Source of the DNA: Okapia johnstoni
Taxonomy: Eukaryota; Chordata; Mammalia; Artiodactyla; Giraffidae
Length of the DNA: 64,000 nucleotides
NCBI GenBank assembly: GCA_024291935.2
Contig: CM044320.1
Coordinates: 49,728,001 to 49,792,000 of the forward strand
Reading direction: 5' to 3'
The position numbers were made by a program, and so were the translations under genes. Within the stretch, counting starts at the first letter, position 1. Every line of letters begins with the position of its first letter. Below the pieces are notes generated by a model. It was given only the letters and a program-made list of their open reading frames with translations, was not told the origin of the DNA and ran no database searches. Shown here one piece after another: positions 21,717-32,324 of the stretch.

Positions 21717-21959
21717 GACAAATCAAATATGTGTGCTTAGCTGCTTAGTCATTTCTGACTCTTTGCGACCCTATGGACTGTAGCCCGCCAGGCTCCTTTG
21801 TCCATGGAAGTTTCCAGGCAAGAATACTGGAAGGGGTTGCATTTCCTACTCCAGTGGATCTTCCATACCTAGGGACTGAACCTAGATCTCTTGCATCTCC
21901 TGCATTGGCAAGTGGATTCTTTACCACTGTGCCACCTGGGAAGCCCGACAAATGAAATA
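21717..21959 (-). mobile_element. Bov-tA SINE, antisense, with 13-bp target duplication
   Basis: The element is about 21730-21946, from 'gtgcttagctgcttagtca' to the reversed head 'gccacctgggaagccc'. Flanks 'gacaaatSaaata' at 21717-21729 and 21947-21959 differ at one base. ORFs on both strands within it are SINE artefacts. Confidence 0.94.
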
Positions 21960-22685
21960 CTTGATTTTTTTTTTTCTGATGGGGCATGGGTTGCTGAAGC
22001 TGAAGACCAAATGGAAAGGGAATGGGAGCAGATTATCTGTTTCTTGATCTTGTCACATTCTTACAAGTGTAAGTGATGTATATCTAGAGAAGAAAGTATA
22101 CAAAAGAATGAGTTTTAAAAGCTTTATGTGTGGGGTGTTTTTAATGTGCTGATCTTTATCACAGTGTTTTAAGAGAAGTAGTTCACTGAGTCCCTACCTA
22201 CTCTAGCAGTTTGAATTGCTCAGTATTTCCTATCCTTCCCAAATTCCCTGAACTCTCTGGAATTTTCTCCATGCTGCCTCTATAATTATAGATACTAGAA
22301 AGTAATTTTTTTTTTCTCTTTTTTCTAGACTCTAGGTCTTTACAATGTTTTTCTTATCAAGTTGGGCTCCAGCCATCTACTTTGCCTGTAGTTTCCTTCA
22401 CCTGAAACAACGTATTCCAACATGAGGAAACATACAAGTGAAATTCTTGTTTCAGGTTGCAGGTTCTGTAATTGATTTAATTCTTTGTTCTCCTTCACTA
22501 AGAATCATAGAGCAAACTTACTTGAGTTAAGTGATATCTGTATTTTTCTATTAGTATATGTGATATTTGTTTATTAAATGAACACTTCATAGCTACTAAA
22601 AATCATCATAAAACTAGAGCTGATAGTTTTGAAGAAAAGTAATTCAGTGATGAAAGTACTGGAGAGGTCCTTATCTTTTCTCTTT
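21960..22685. other. Unassigned sequence
   Basis: Begins with a T11 run (21964-21974). Pyrimidine-rich parts near 22230-22400 could be a very diverged L2 piece, but I cannot support that firmly. Confidence 0.35.
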
Positions 22686-22913
22686 CCTGCCTAGACTGTT
22701 GTTTAGTCCCTAAATTGGGTTCAACTCTTTGTGACCCTTTGGACTGTAGCCTTCCAGGTTCCTCTGTCCATGGGATTTCCCAGGCAAGAATGCTGGAGTG
22801 GGTTGCCATTTCCTACTTCAGGGGATCTTCCCAACCTGAGGAGAGAAACCTGGTCTCCTGCATTGCTGGCGGATTCTTTACTGCTGAGTCACCGGGAAGC
22901 CCCTGCCTAGACT
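22686..22913 (-). mobile_element. Bov-tA SINE, antisense, with 12-bp target duplication
   Basis: The element is 22698-22901, containing 'ctttggactgtagccttcc' and the reversed head 'gagtcaccgggaagcc'. 'cctgcctagact' is repeated exactly at 22686-22697 and 22902-22913. Confidence 0.95.
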
Positions 22914-23594
22914 AGTCCCTTCAAAAGTATTGAGAGTTTCATCTATTTTTTATGTATGAATTACAGTAATAATGCATTTGTTGATGTGGTATTTATTGAT
23001 TATTAAAGTATTTCTTAGTATTACCACAGGATTTTTCTAATTTTACAGTTTTTCTACATGCATAGGAAACACATATATACACATTTACACACATCTTGGA
23101 TTTGAGTCAAACTGTCAAACTTAAAATTTTGACTCTTTAGCTACAAGGCCTCGAAGAAAATTAACTCCAATTACTAGGATGTTTAAAATGCTCAGAACTC
23201 CCCCAAAGAGAAAATTTTTATGATCTTCATGAGTAGTATGATCATATGGATACTGAAGGGAAGTAATTTCTCCCTGATTACTGCTGAATCTCAAAGGCAG
23301 CAAAGGAATTAACTCAAGAGTTTTGAATTACTTTATTATAGGATTGCAGTTGTGCATCCCTATAAGAAGTATAGATTTCTTATTTAAAATTTATCTTCAA
23401 CATTAGATGTTTCTGGATGATATTACATTAGATATAGATACTATAAAATTGTAGTAAATGATATAAAATGGATACTTTAAAAACTAGTTGTTTAGATTTA
23501 ACTGGCATTTATCAAATATCTACTAAGGGTCAAATACCTTCACTTTTTTGATCTCATTCAATCTGATCCTCAAAACATTCATCAACCCTCTTAC
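22914..23594. other. Unassigned sequence, possible MIR relic at the end
   Basis: AT-rich. 23500-23580 ('tggcatttatcaaatatctactaagggtc') resembles a MIR-like stretch but is too diverged to call. Confidence 0.35.
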
Positions 23595-23964
23595 TGACTG
23601 TATTGTATCCCCTCCAAATTCATATATTGAGGTCCTAAGGCCCAGTACCTCAGAATGTGGCTATACTTGGAGATGGGGTCTTTAAAGAAGTAGTTAAATT
23701 GATGTGAGATTATTAGAATGGGCCATAACCAAATATGACTTGTGTCTTTATGAGAGGAGATTAGGACGTATGTACATAGAAGACTATGTGAAGCATAGGA
23801 AGAAGACTGCTATTATAAGCCAAAGAAGGACTCCTCAAAGGAAGCCAACGCTGCCTTCAACTTGATCTCAGACCCTAGTCTCCAGAATTGTGAGGAAATA
23901 AATTTCTCTTGTTTAAGCCACCCAGTCTGTGGTACTTTGCTGCAGCAGGGTAACAAACTGACAT
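23595..23964 (+). mobile_element. MLT1-type LTR
   Basis: Starts 'tgactgtattgtatcccctc', then 'cagtacctcagaatgtggct', 'aatatgacttgtgtctttat', 'ccagaattgtgaggaaataaa' and 'agccacccagtctgtgg', ending 'gggtaacaaactgaca'. A full-length diverged MLT1 solo LTR in the opposite orientation to the copy at 11533. Confidence 0.85.
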
Positions 23965-23966
23965 CC

Positions 23967-25200
23967 TTGTAAAGGTATGTATTACTCTTCTCTATGGACT
24001 GATGGCTCTAGAAGGTTTCTAATCTAAGAAGAGGTCACACTACGATTGAAACCCAGGTCTTCTGACCACAGTTCTATTGTATGTTTGTATGTATTTAAAT
24101 TATAAAACTGTAATTTGTGGAAAAAGTGCTTTGGAAAGCATTTAGGTACCAATGTAGAATACAACACATCCAGTCATATAATGCTAGCTACTGAGTCCAG
24201 GAAAATCTCACAATTACTCCCCTTCTGTTCTTGGCTGCAAATCCAGCCCAGCTTGGTCTCCCAGTTGGCAGGCTTGGACCTCAGCTGGGTAATAGGAAGA
24301 AGCTGGTCCATGAATATGGAAGATGGGAGGACTTTGGATTGTGGCAAATAAATAGAGAATTGGTTGCACATGTTTCTTTGTTAGTGTAAGAGAATTAAAA
24401 AGCATATGTATGCTGGACAATTATAGTGAGAATTAACCATTCATTTTTTTCATATTCAGCTTAGCTTTGTTTTTAAGTTGTTCCATGCAACTAACTCCCA
24501 TTCCTATTCATTGATCCATAATGTATACATAGATATTTAAAAATGAACAATCCATGGTTTATGTATTTTGGTGTTTTTCATGTAAAGAAAGAGGGGAGCT
24601 CCTCTGAAGTGGGCTAATATCATCAGTTAAAAAGGAATCAGAGACCATATACAAGTGAAAAAGCAACTTTATTTTTAGAAAAAGTGTTTATAAGTACTTC
24701 AATTTTGAAATTAAGAACATTCAACAACAATAACAAACTTAATTTTCATAAACAATGCAAGCATGATTGGGAGATATGAGTGAATAAAACAAGGTAAAAC
24801 AGAGGTAAAGAAAAAGATGGCAGGAGGTGACATAGGGATTTAGTTCTGAGAGTAATTCTACCTACTGATTCCCAAACAGCTTTCTGCATGGAACACTCTT
24901 TCTTCACCTCCTGCTTCCCTTTGCCATGTATTTCTCAAGCCTCAGTTTAAAGTGTCTCCTCTGGTGACAAATCTTCACTTCAAGAAACGATCTTCCTTGA
25001 GATAGAAGAGAATTAGAGAGGATTTGCTGATGGGAAACATTCCCTTTATGCCTAAACTGGGAATATTTGGCTGCCTCAGGGGATAATCTGATTTTCGGCT
25101 CCTGCCCTTCTCCCCCTTCTAAACAATCAGGCCAAGCAAAGAAGTAGAATCCCATAAAGGGGCTTTAGAATAAGTCATTCTTAAATCTGTAGGCTTATGG
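23967..25200. other. Unassigned intergenic DNA
   Basis: No repeat recognised. The short ORFs near 24115-24420 and 24904-25155 lack protein-like features and have no splice context. Confidence 0.4.
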
Positions 25201-25204
25201 CTCA

Positions 25205-25401
25205 TGGGCCAAATCCTACCCATAGCCTATAAGGCCAGTAAACTAAGGATGGTTTCTGCATTTTAAAATGGTTGAAAAAGAGTCATAAGAATATTTTGTG
25301 ACACATGGAAAGTATACACAATTCACATTTCAGTATCCATAAAGAAAGTTTTATTGGTTCACAGCCACATTCATTTGTTTTGAATATTGCCTGTGACTAC
25401 A
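25205..25401 (-). mobile_element. hAT-type DNA transposon, reversed, left part
   Basis: 'catgggccaaatcctaccca' and 'aagaaagttttattggttcacagcc' (25341-25366) are the reverse complement of the element family seen at 7171. It is cut by a Bov-tA and resumes at 25627. Confidence 0.65.
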
Positions 25402-25626
25402 GGGCTTCCCAGGTGGTACTAGTGGTAAAGAACCTGCCTGCCAATGCAGGAGACATAAGAGATGCATGATCAATCCCTGGGTTGGGAAGATCCCCTGGAG
25501 AAGGGCATGGCAACCCACTCCAGTACTCTTGCCTGGAGAATCCAATGGGCAAAGGAGTCTCACAGGCTACATTCCATAGGGTTGCAAGGAGTCGACATGA
25601 CTGAAGCAATTTAGCACATACACATG
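25402..25626 (+). mobile_element. Bov-tA SINE inside the hAT element
   Basis: 'gggcttcccaggtggtacta' head, 'gagaagggcatggcaaccca' body, 'gtcgacatgactgaagca' tail. It splits the reversed hAT copy into two parts that join at consensus-adjacent positions. No clear target duplication was found. Confidence 0.93.
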
Positions 25627-25722
25627 AACTTTCATGCTACAATGGTGAGCTGAGTGTAGTGCGATAGTGCCCACAAACCTGAAGATATTTACTCTCTGGC
25701 CCTTTACCAAAAAAGTCTGTGA
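25627..25722 (-). mobile_element. hAT-type DNA transposon, reversed, right part
   Basis: 'atgctacaatggtgagctga', 'atatttactctctggcccttta' and 'aaaagtctgtgaccc' complete the element broken at 25402-25626. Confidence 0.7.
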
Positions 25723-26125
25723 CCCATGTGTAGGAGGGAGATAGAAATAGAGGATGGGGTGTAAGAATGAGGTAGGTTGAGATTAGCCCTTGAGAGAGAT
25801 GAGATTCCAAAAGTGGATACTGTGTTCTTTGTGTCTTCTTAGACACCCCTCTGAGAGATTGCATAATAGGTTTATTGGGATGCTAGCTCTTTTCCTCACT
25901 GGGAAATAAAAAGAGATGGTGAAAAATTATTTTTGGAATTTCAGGGGTTTCTTTCTGTGAGGAAACATAGTTTGGAGACAAGACTACATTTTTCAGTGGG
26001 CTGTGTACTGGGTCACCTGTAGGGAATACAGCTTTTCAAAGGTAGAAGCACACAGGCAGGGGGTCTCTGAGAGAGGAGGAAGCTAATGATAGAATCAGCA
26101 GGATAGTGGTGGAATGTTATGTGAT
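25723..26125. other. Unassigned sequence
   Basis: Nothing recognised. Confidence 0.4.
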
Positions 26126-26358
26126 GTGATGATCTTGTTGTTGTTAAGTCACTAAGTCATGTCCAACTCTTTTGCAATCCCATGTACTGTAGCCCACCAG
26201 GCTCTTCTGTCCATGGGATTTCTCTGGCAAGAATACTAGAGGGAGTAGCCGTTTCCTTCTCCAGGGGATCTTCCTGACCTAGGGATCAAACCTGCATCTT
26301 CTGCACTGCAGGCAGATTCTTTACTGCTGAGCCACCAGGGAAGCCCGTGATGATCTTG
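26126..26358 (-). mobile_element. Bov-tA SINE, antisense, with 12-bp target duplication
   Basis: The element is 26138-26346, from 'ttgttgttaagtcactaag' to 'ctgagccaccagggaagccc'. 'gtgatgatcttg' is repeated exactly at 26126-26137 and 26347-26358. Confidence 0.95.
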
Positions 26359-26885
26359 GAGGAGCTCTTATTTTTCCACATCAAATTTCCCTAGAGAGGA
26401 AAAAACTTCTGATAGATGATACTCTAATGTGATGCTCATTTGGTTCCTTATGTCTACTCTCAGTTGGTTAGAACTTGGAGAAGATGGGTGATTGACATTC
26501 CATGGCCTTCAATACTCATAACCATAAATTTAGAAAGACTGCTAACATGCTTGATGTCTGGCTCTCCTCAGGAAGATAATGAAGGGCAAAATTTGTGCCA
26601 TATAGGCATGAGGAGACAAATTTAAATAGAATGCAGAAGCTTAGAACTTGGTGTTCTATTCAGATGTCTAATATCTTCACAGTATTTTGTAGCCTGGAGC
26701 TGCTAACTTCTGTCCCACAGCCTATCATAGTCCCAGTTACACAGAGTAACTATAGAGCTCAAGGTGGAGAGAAAGCAGATATTTTCCAAATCTCCCTAAA
26801 TCACAGTTATCCTATCTTAGCTCAGTTGCTAACTTGATGCTATGTGACATTATCTTCTCCTCTTCCTCACTGTGGGCTCTAGGTT
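26359..26885. other. Unassigned sequence
   Basis: Nothing recognised; short ORFs appear to be chance. Confidence 0.4.
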
Positions 26886-26889
26886 TGAG

Positions 26890-27025
26890 GGCTCAGTAGT
26901 TGAAGCGCACTGGCTTAGTTGCCCCATGGCATGTGGAATATACCGGGACCAGGGATTGAACCCTGCAGGGAGTGTCCCCTGCATTGCCAGGTAGATTCTT
27001 AACCACTGGACCACCAGGGAAGTCC
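26890..27025 (-). mobile_element. CHR-2-type SINE, antisense, 5' half
   Basis: 'ggctcagtagttgaagcgca', 'gttgccccatggcatgtgg' and 'ccactggaccaccagggaa' are reversed CHR-2 features; the distal tail is missing. Confidence 0.85.
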
Positions 27026-27029
27026 ATGG

Positions 27030-27715
27030 CCTTTTCAGATTTTTGGAAGAATGTTTTCACTTTTTGTTTGCATGTTAGTTCCCATGCAGTCAAGCCTTTG
27101 TCCTCTTCAACAAGAAACAATGATGTAACTACAAAGAGTTGGGAGTTGAAAACTGGCTTTGAGTATCATATACCACTAGAGTATATGAAACAGTGGAACT
27201 GACTCTTAGTAAATCATTACTAATGGTTTTCCCATTGGGGGTTAACCCTCTAGATCACTAACTCAGCCATGATTAACTGTTGTTGCTTGTCAAAACTGCG
27301 GGTTACTATTAGCTCTGACCAACTGAATACTTACAATATATTCTGGGAAAGATGTGTTTTGCTTAGGTGGCAACATTAGGAAAGTGGAAGAAGGATTTTT
27401 CCATGCCATTTTCAAAATGAAATTAATGGTTCCTTACCTCTTGTTTCTTTAACTAGTCTGCTAGTCCCAGTATGTCAGAGATCATATTATTATCATACAT
27501 AATATCATCTTACTATTAAAACAGATTAAAAAACAAAAACCACTAGCTCAAAATCTACTTCCTTTAGCCATAATATACCTAATACTTTGAGCCATTCAAA
27601 TAAAATCTCAGAATACTAAATTTCATTAAAAAATTTAAAATTACACTTGTTGTTGCTTATTCCTGAATGTCTTTTAAGTTTTTTCCAATTATTTACTTAA
27701 AATTTCTGCCTGTAG
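27030..27715. other. Unassigned AT-rich DNA
   Basis: No element recognised. Confidence 0.4.
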
Positions 27716-27717
27716 CA

Positions 27718-27890
27718 GGCAGTCCTGTATTTGAGTCTTGGCTTACTTTCTAGCCCCATGATTTTGAGTTAATCAGTTCCCTCACCTTTAAAATAAAGAC
27801 AAAAATGGTATCCATTTCATGGGATTGTTACAAGGTTGAGACAACAGATGAAAAACACTTAGAATAGTACCTGCTCATGAAATGTCTTTG
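27718..27890 (+). repeat. MIR SINE
   Basis: 'tttgagtcttggcttacttt', 'ctcacctttaaaataaagac' and 'catgggattgttacaaggttgagac' follow MIR order (ctctgccacttac..., cctcagtttcctcatc..., gggttgttgtgaggattaa...). Confidence 0.7.
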
Positions 27891-27899
27891 ATCATTACT

Positions 27900-28549
27900 G
27901 TTTGTCCATTTAATTTTTTCATGGGGGCAGTAAGGTGCATTGGGAGGAACATGGGCTACTCACTGAGTTAGTTCTGTGGTCCAATTCTTTCAGCCACTTT
28001 ACTGTGCAGCATCTTAAGAAATTTAATTAAGGCTTTGACCCAATATTTCCTCATTACCAAAATGGATATATGGTAGTAATATCCAGTTCACTGAATTGTG
28101 AGGAAAGTGCCTCTTATGTCCCTTTCCACCCAACTGATTATCAACAAGTTAACATTTATGAAGTTTATTCCAAGGGCAAGGCAAAGCACAGGGTGTTACA
28201 GGAAGTTTCAAAAGAAAATAAATGCGTGTTCTCCATCGCGGGCAAGGAGAGCAGCTAACAAAATCAAGCCAACCATACACAATGAATTGCTGATGAATAT
28301 GCAAATTAAAGTGGGTCTCTAATCCGTGCTCATTTATATTTTTTCCCAGTGTGAATGTGGAGGAATTTTCAATGAGAGCCTTTTTCCTGGTATTTCCACA
28401 AGTCAGCAGATCCTCAAAGCCCAACTGAAATAGAGGGCTGATGAAAGACCCTAGAAAAACTGCAACAGTCACAAACCATTCAGTGGCCAGGGCCACTGAA
28501 ACTAAACTAAAACAAACCTTTCTAAGCAAGGGCAGGTCTCAGGCAGGTA
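27900..28549. other. ANKS1B upstream flank, no gene
   Basis: AT-rich at the left, becoming mixed near 28200. 27930-28090 may be a second, very diverged MIR. 28330-28500 is unique sequence just ahead of the CpG island and could hold promoter-proximal elements, but no specific site can be named. Confidence 0.4.
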
Positions 28550-29129
28550 AACGGAAGGAGGAAAAGCCGGTCGAGTCGCCTCGACACCGACACAAGCGGT
28601 GGCAGGAGGGCTTCTCCCCAGCATCACCGGCCTCGCATCCCGGTCGTGGAGGATTTTCCTCACGCGTCGTGACTGACCCGAGGCGTGGCGCCGGCGGCCG
28701 CCGGGCTGAGGAGTCGCAGAGGCCCGGAGAACTCCAGTCCTCACACGGTTAAACCTCTCCCAAGGAGACTGGAGGAGGGAGGGTTCCCGCCCACGAAAAC
28801 CGAGAGAATCTCGTCCCGGCGCCCCGCCCCCACCCCGTCCCCCCGCCCCCGGCGCCCCCCGCGCGCCCCCCTCCCCCGGACGGACTCACGGGCCGCACCT
28901 GCCGGTGCTCACACGCCCCCCGCGCCCCGCCACCTCGCGCGCCAGGCCTCAGCGCCGCCTCTGGCGGCGGACCCGGGCGCCCGCCCCCCCTACCCGAGCC
29001 CGGAGCCGCCTCCGCCACCACCGCCGCAGCGCCGCCGCCGCCTTCGGCACGCGCCCGCCGCAGCTCAGCCGCACCGCGCGGCCTCGGCGCGGGCCGCGGC
29101 CGCCGGAGTAGCCGCCTCGCTCCTCTCAG

Positions 29130-29149
29130 CCGCGGGCCGCGGCCCGCGG
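29130..29149. repeat. Perfect 20-bp GC palindrome
   Basis: CCGCGGGCCGCGGCCCGCGG equals its own reverse complement. A further CCGCGG overlaps to the right (29151-29156). It lies in the CpG island and could form a hairpin in DNA or in 5' leader RNA. Confidence 0.95.
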
Positions 29150-29461
29150 CCCGCGGACGCCGCCGCCTTAACCGCCGAGCGGGCCAGGCGCAAAAGCTGA
29201 GGAGAACCGGGCCGGGGCGCGAGGGTGCGCGGGCCGCAGCCGCCACGGGCGTTCGCGGCGCTCGCGCCCAGGAGAGGACGGTCTCCGTCTCCTCCTCCTC
29301 CGACCTCCTCAGTCCCCAGCATCCTCCTCCCGCTTCTCAAAAAGCATCCCCGGTCCCCACCCCCTGACACCCCACCCGCGGGAGCGAGGCCTCGGGAATT
29401 AAGGGGAGTGGCTGTGGAGGCGCGTCGCGGCTCCCAGCTCAGCCAGACCCTGTTCCAAGAC

Positions 29462-29482
29462 ATGGTCTGGTCCTCGTTGTAA
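29462..29482 (+). other. Possible 6-codon upstream ORF
   Basis: ATG GTC TGG TCC TCG TTG TAA, encoding six residues, with -3 G (gacATGg), a good initiation context. No other ATG occurs between its stop and the ANKS1B start at 29674, and it is not in frame with it. It matters only if transcription starts upstream of 29462. Confidence 0.5.
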
Positions 29483-29673
29483 AAGCTGCGCCCCGAAGAG
29501 GAGCGGAGAGTAGTGTTCCCGGCTGGGGGCTGCAGGGCTCTCCTCTAGGGGCTGGAGCTCTGGCATTATCTTAGGGTGGGGCGGGGAGGGCTCTGGATTT
29601 GTGGGGAGCGGGGGTGGGCGGGGAGGAGGACCCGAAGAGGGAAAGGACTCTGAGAGGGAGTCGTTGAGAGACT

Positions 29674-29807
29674 ATGGGGAAGGACCAGGAGCTCTTGGAA
29701 GCTGCTCGCACTGGAAATGTGGCTCTGGTGGAGAAACTCCTGTCTGGCAGGAAAGGAGGGATCCTGGGCGGTGGATCCGGACCCCTGCCCCTGTCTAACC
29801 TGCTAAG
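29674..29807 (+). CDS. ANKS1B: ANKS1B coding exon 1 (N terminus)
   Basis: ANKS1B (AIDA-1, cajalin-2) is a neuronal postsynaptic adaptor with N-terminal ankyrin repeats, two SAM domains and a PTB domain. The full-length form binds PSD-95 and shuttles signals between synapse and nucleus. This exon encodes [20 protein letters not shown] and on to residue 44 (ends LPLSNLL), plus two bases (AG) of a split codon. The start is firm: context A at -3 and G at +4, with an in-frame TGA at 29665-29667 just two codons upstream. The donor GTAAGG begins at 29808. The sequence covers the first ankyrin-type helix pair and a glycine-rich linker. The paralogue ANKS1A begins similarly, but this [16 protein letters not shown] stretch fits ANKS1B. 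Later exons lie beyond the window, so brain isoforms that start at internal promoters do not use this exon. Confidence 0.95.
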
Positions 29808-29813
29808 GTAAGG

Positions 29814-30585
29814 ACCGGAACCGGTTCCGCGTTTGTACACCTCGCTATGCATTGTGATGAATACGTCCTCCTCACGGTTATTGCACCTGGTGGCTGCCAG
29901 CGACTCATTCTTAAATTAGGTGGGAAAACAGAATGTGTGTTTGGAGAGGAGGCATAAACCTCCCTGTCAGATAGATGCCTTAGATTCTTTGAGTAATTTT
30001 AAAATAGCCTTCCATCAATGCGTCAGTAGCTACTTTTCTGTGAGCTGTGGTGCAGAACTTGTACATGCACTAGCACTAGTGTTGCTGGAAGAATTTTTTG
30101 CGTCTTACCCGCTCTCCATCAATGTTTATTATGTGTTTTCAGTTTCGAATCCAGCCTCCTGCCCGCACCGCACCCCCACCCTCCGCCGCCGTTCCCTCTT
30201 CGGCTATTTAAATAAAATTGGCAGAGAAGCTTTTGCGTGCATGCCATTATCCTGCAAAAGCCACAGCCCTTGGTTGCTGCTTCCCTTCTCTTGCAGAAGG
30301 CATTTGCTGTGCTGTGGGATATGATCCCACAAAATGAGGAGAGTGAACCTTCTGGTGAGATGTCATCAGTACAGGGTGTGTGTACAACTTAATGAGGCAG
30401 GTTAGGCAGCCCCAGCAGTACTTTCAGTCACCTGGACATGGCTGAGTGAAACTTGGTTATTGTATCTCAGGATGAAGAATGCCAGGTTGGGATTGGGAAA
30501 GGGTATATAGAATATAGTAGAGGCCTTTTAATGTGAAGATGTCCCAGGTGAGACTTAATATTGCTTGGAGAATCTAAGATGACTT

Positions 30586-30620
<35 letters not shown>

Positions 30621-32180
30621 GGTCTTTTTTTCAGCAGGGAGTATCTTAGAAATAGCAGGGTTGATTTACATATTTGAAAAAACAATTAATTTAAAAGTTG
30701 AATTGATGGGCAAATGAAATCAGTTGTGAGGAAGGAAGCCTGAAGAATATTCACTAGATGAAAGTCAAGGAAAGCTATTTAGTTTCTAAAATCATAGCTA
30801 TTCAGTTTATCCTGGATGTTTTTGGAGGCATCAATCATCATTCACATCTTCATTCTAAAACATCTATTAAGTCTAACTCTATTTGTAAAAATTTTTTAAG
30901 CTCAAGTGATTTTCTTGGTTTTTAACAGTTTTAAAAACTGTTCTTTGCTGCTCTTGACAAATGCTTAATACAAACTTTTGGATGATGACATTGTGTTCTT
31001 TACACAAGTTTTCATGTGTTGTGGTGGTCAGATAATGCGGTTAGTTACAGTCTTGGCTAATAGGGTAAATGAGAACATTCCTGTTATGGTGAAATGAATT
31101 TAATTGGAAAATAGTTGATGGGATTGTAGAAAGCTCCACATATGATCATCTGTACTTGTTGGCAGTGGCATTTTATTGGAATGATGGTTCACTTTGGAAC
31201 AATGAATATTTATGGGGCATTTTTTTCAGTAAGTCTTAGAAGTGATGACTCTTGTGTGCACTCCTTGTTAAGTAATTTTCACTTTCAATCACAGGTAGAC
31301 AGTTTGTACAAATTTCAGATTATAGATCTAGTAATTGCCCTTAGTCACAGGTAGTTTATACAGAAGCAGTTTATTTGGGTATGTTTTAAATTGCAGGTGA
31401 AATAAATGTTTGCTATGGGGTCATATCAGTGATAAATATCATTATAGCTAGAAACTGATATCCTGAAAGAGGTTTCTAAAAATAATCAATTTCTTTGCAA
31501 AAACACTAAAGAATTCTTTGAGAGCAGGGAGAACTTCAGTTAATTTCTTTGAGATGAGTGGTGTTTTAAAAAACTTATCTTTGTGATAGAACTTAAACAT
31601 CTTTTAAATGCCTTCTTAGTTGTGTCATTTTAAAAAGAGAATGTAAATTTTAGGAATAGAATAGCAACTACTTAATGTTGGTAAACATCAACTATAACAT
31701 GAAAATTGTGACTATAATGTACTTCTTGAATGAGAGGTTTTCTCTTTTGCTGGTTTTGTCAGAGGTAGTAGTAGTAGCTCCGCAGTGAGAATATATATAG
31801 AAAACAAAACAAAAAACCTTAAAAATGTGTGTTCATTAGAGTAGTTTGAACCAAGTTGTAAAACAGCAAAATCAAAACCAGTAACCTTTAAACTTGCATT
31901 TTTCTATATCATATTGAATAAACAACTGAAATAGTGCCTTTGAAGAAAATGAGAATTGAAATTATCTTCTTTGGGTGGTTCTTTACATAAAATGAAATTC
32001 CTAAGAAAGCACACTTGATTTAGTTGTCATTTTATTTCACAAATGATTGTCATCAAAAGCTTATTTACAAGATTATAGAAAATTATCCCTTTACCTTCAG
32101 ACATAAAGACAGTTCAAAATTTTAAAATATTTTGGAATGAATTGTGGAATAGATTTGGTACTCCCCTGCCCTGGTTTTGG
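29814..32180. other. Promoter-proximal intron sequence, mostly repeat-free
   Basis: 2.4 kb with almost no recognised transposon, in contrast to the rest of the window. Contains a C-rich segment near 30150-30200 followed by 'ggctatttaaataaaatt', and the AC microsatellite at 30589. Repeat depletion just after a promoter is consistent with regulatory constraint, but no specific enhancer motif set can be claimed. Confidence 0.45.
30589..30618. repeat. (AC)15 microsatellite
   Basis: Fifteen uninterrupted AC units, 0.8 kb downstream of ANKS1B exon 1. The length suggests it is polymorphic. Confidence 0.97.
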
Positions 32181-32300
32181 ATGAGGAAATGGCTACCCCC
32201 TCCAGTACTCTTGCCTGGAGAATCTCATGGACAGAGGAGCCTGGCAAGCTATAGTCCTTGGGATCACAAAGAGTCGGACACAACTGAAGCGATTTAACAT
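32181..32300 (+). mobile_element. Bov-A SINE, 3' half
   Basis: 'atgaggaaatggctaccccc' to 'gtcggacacaactgaagcg' is the BovB-derived part without the tRNA head. Confidence 0.9.
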
Positions 32301-32324
32301 TGCCCTACTTTATTATTTGTGTTG

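Larger units (their letters stand above)
28550..29660 (+). promoter_or_regulatory. ANKS1B: CpG island promoter of ANKS1B
   Basis: Base composition switches sharply from AT-rich to extremely GC- and CpG-rich, with the peak about 28780-29290. GC boxes (Sp1-type) are visible at 28822-28830 and 28841-28850 (CCCCGCCCC), 29577-29585 (GGGGCGGGG) and near 29614-29622. No TATA box stands at a plausible distance, so a dispersed TATA-less start is expected. The transcription start cannot be fixed from sequence. Both strands carry long ORFs rich in P, R, A and G. These result from base composition and are not called as genes. Confidence 0.85.

Noticed and set aside
28149..28529. 126-codon minus strand ORF upstream of the CpG island
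   Set aside because: No domain, poor context and AT-rich unique sequence; could be chance. An antisense transcript from the island is possible but not shown by sequence.
28685..29200. 171-codon + strand ORF rich in P, R and A, and a 165-codon minus strand ORF (28749-29246) in the CpG island
   Set aside because: Low-complexity composition forced by GC content, overlap on both strands, no domain and no conserved start; they lie in the presumptive promoter or 5' leader of ANKS1B.
30165..30225. Second promoter with a TATA-like 'ctatttaaataaaa' after a C-rich stretch
   Set aside because: The motif alone is weak, and no start codon with ANKS1B-like coding or donor follows; alternative ANKS1B promoters are known far downstream.
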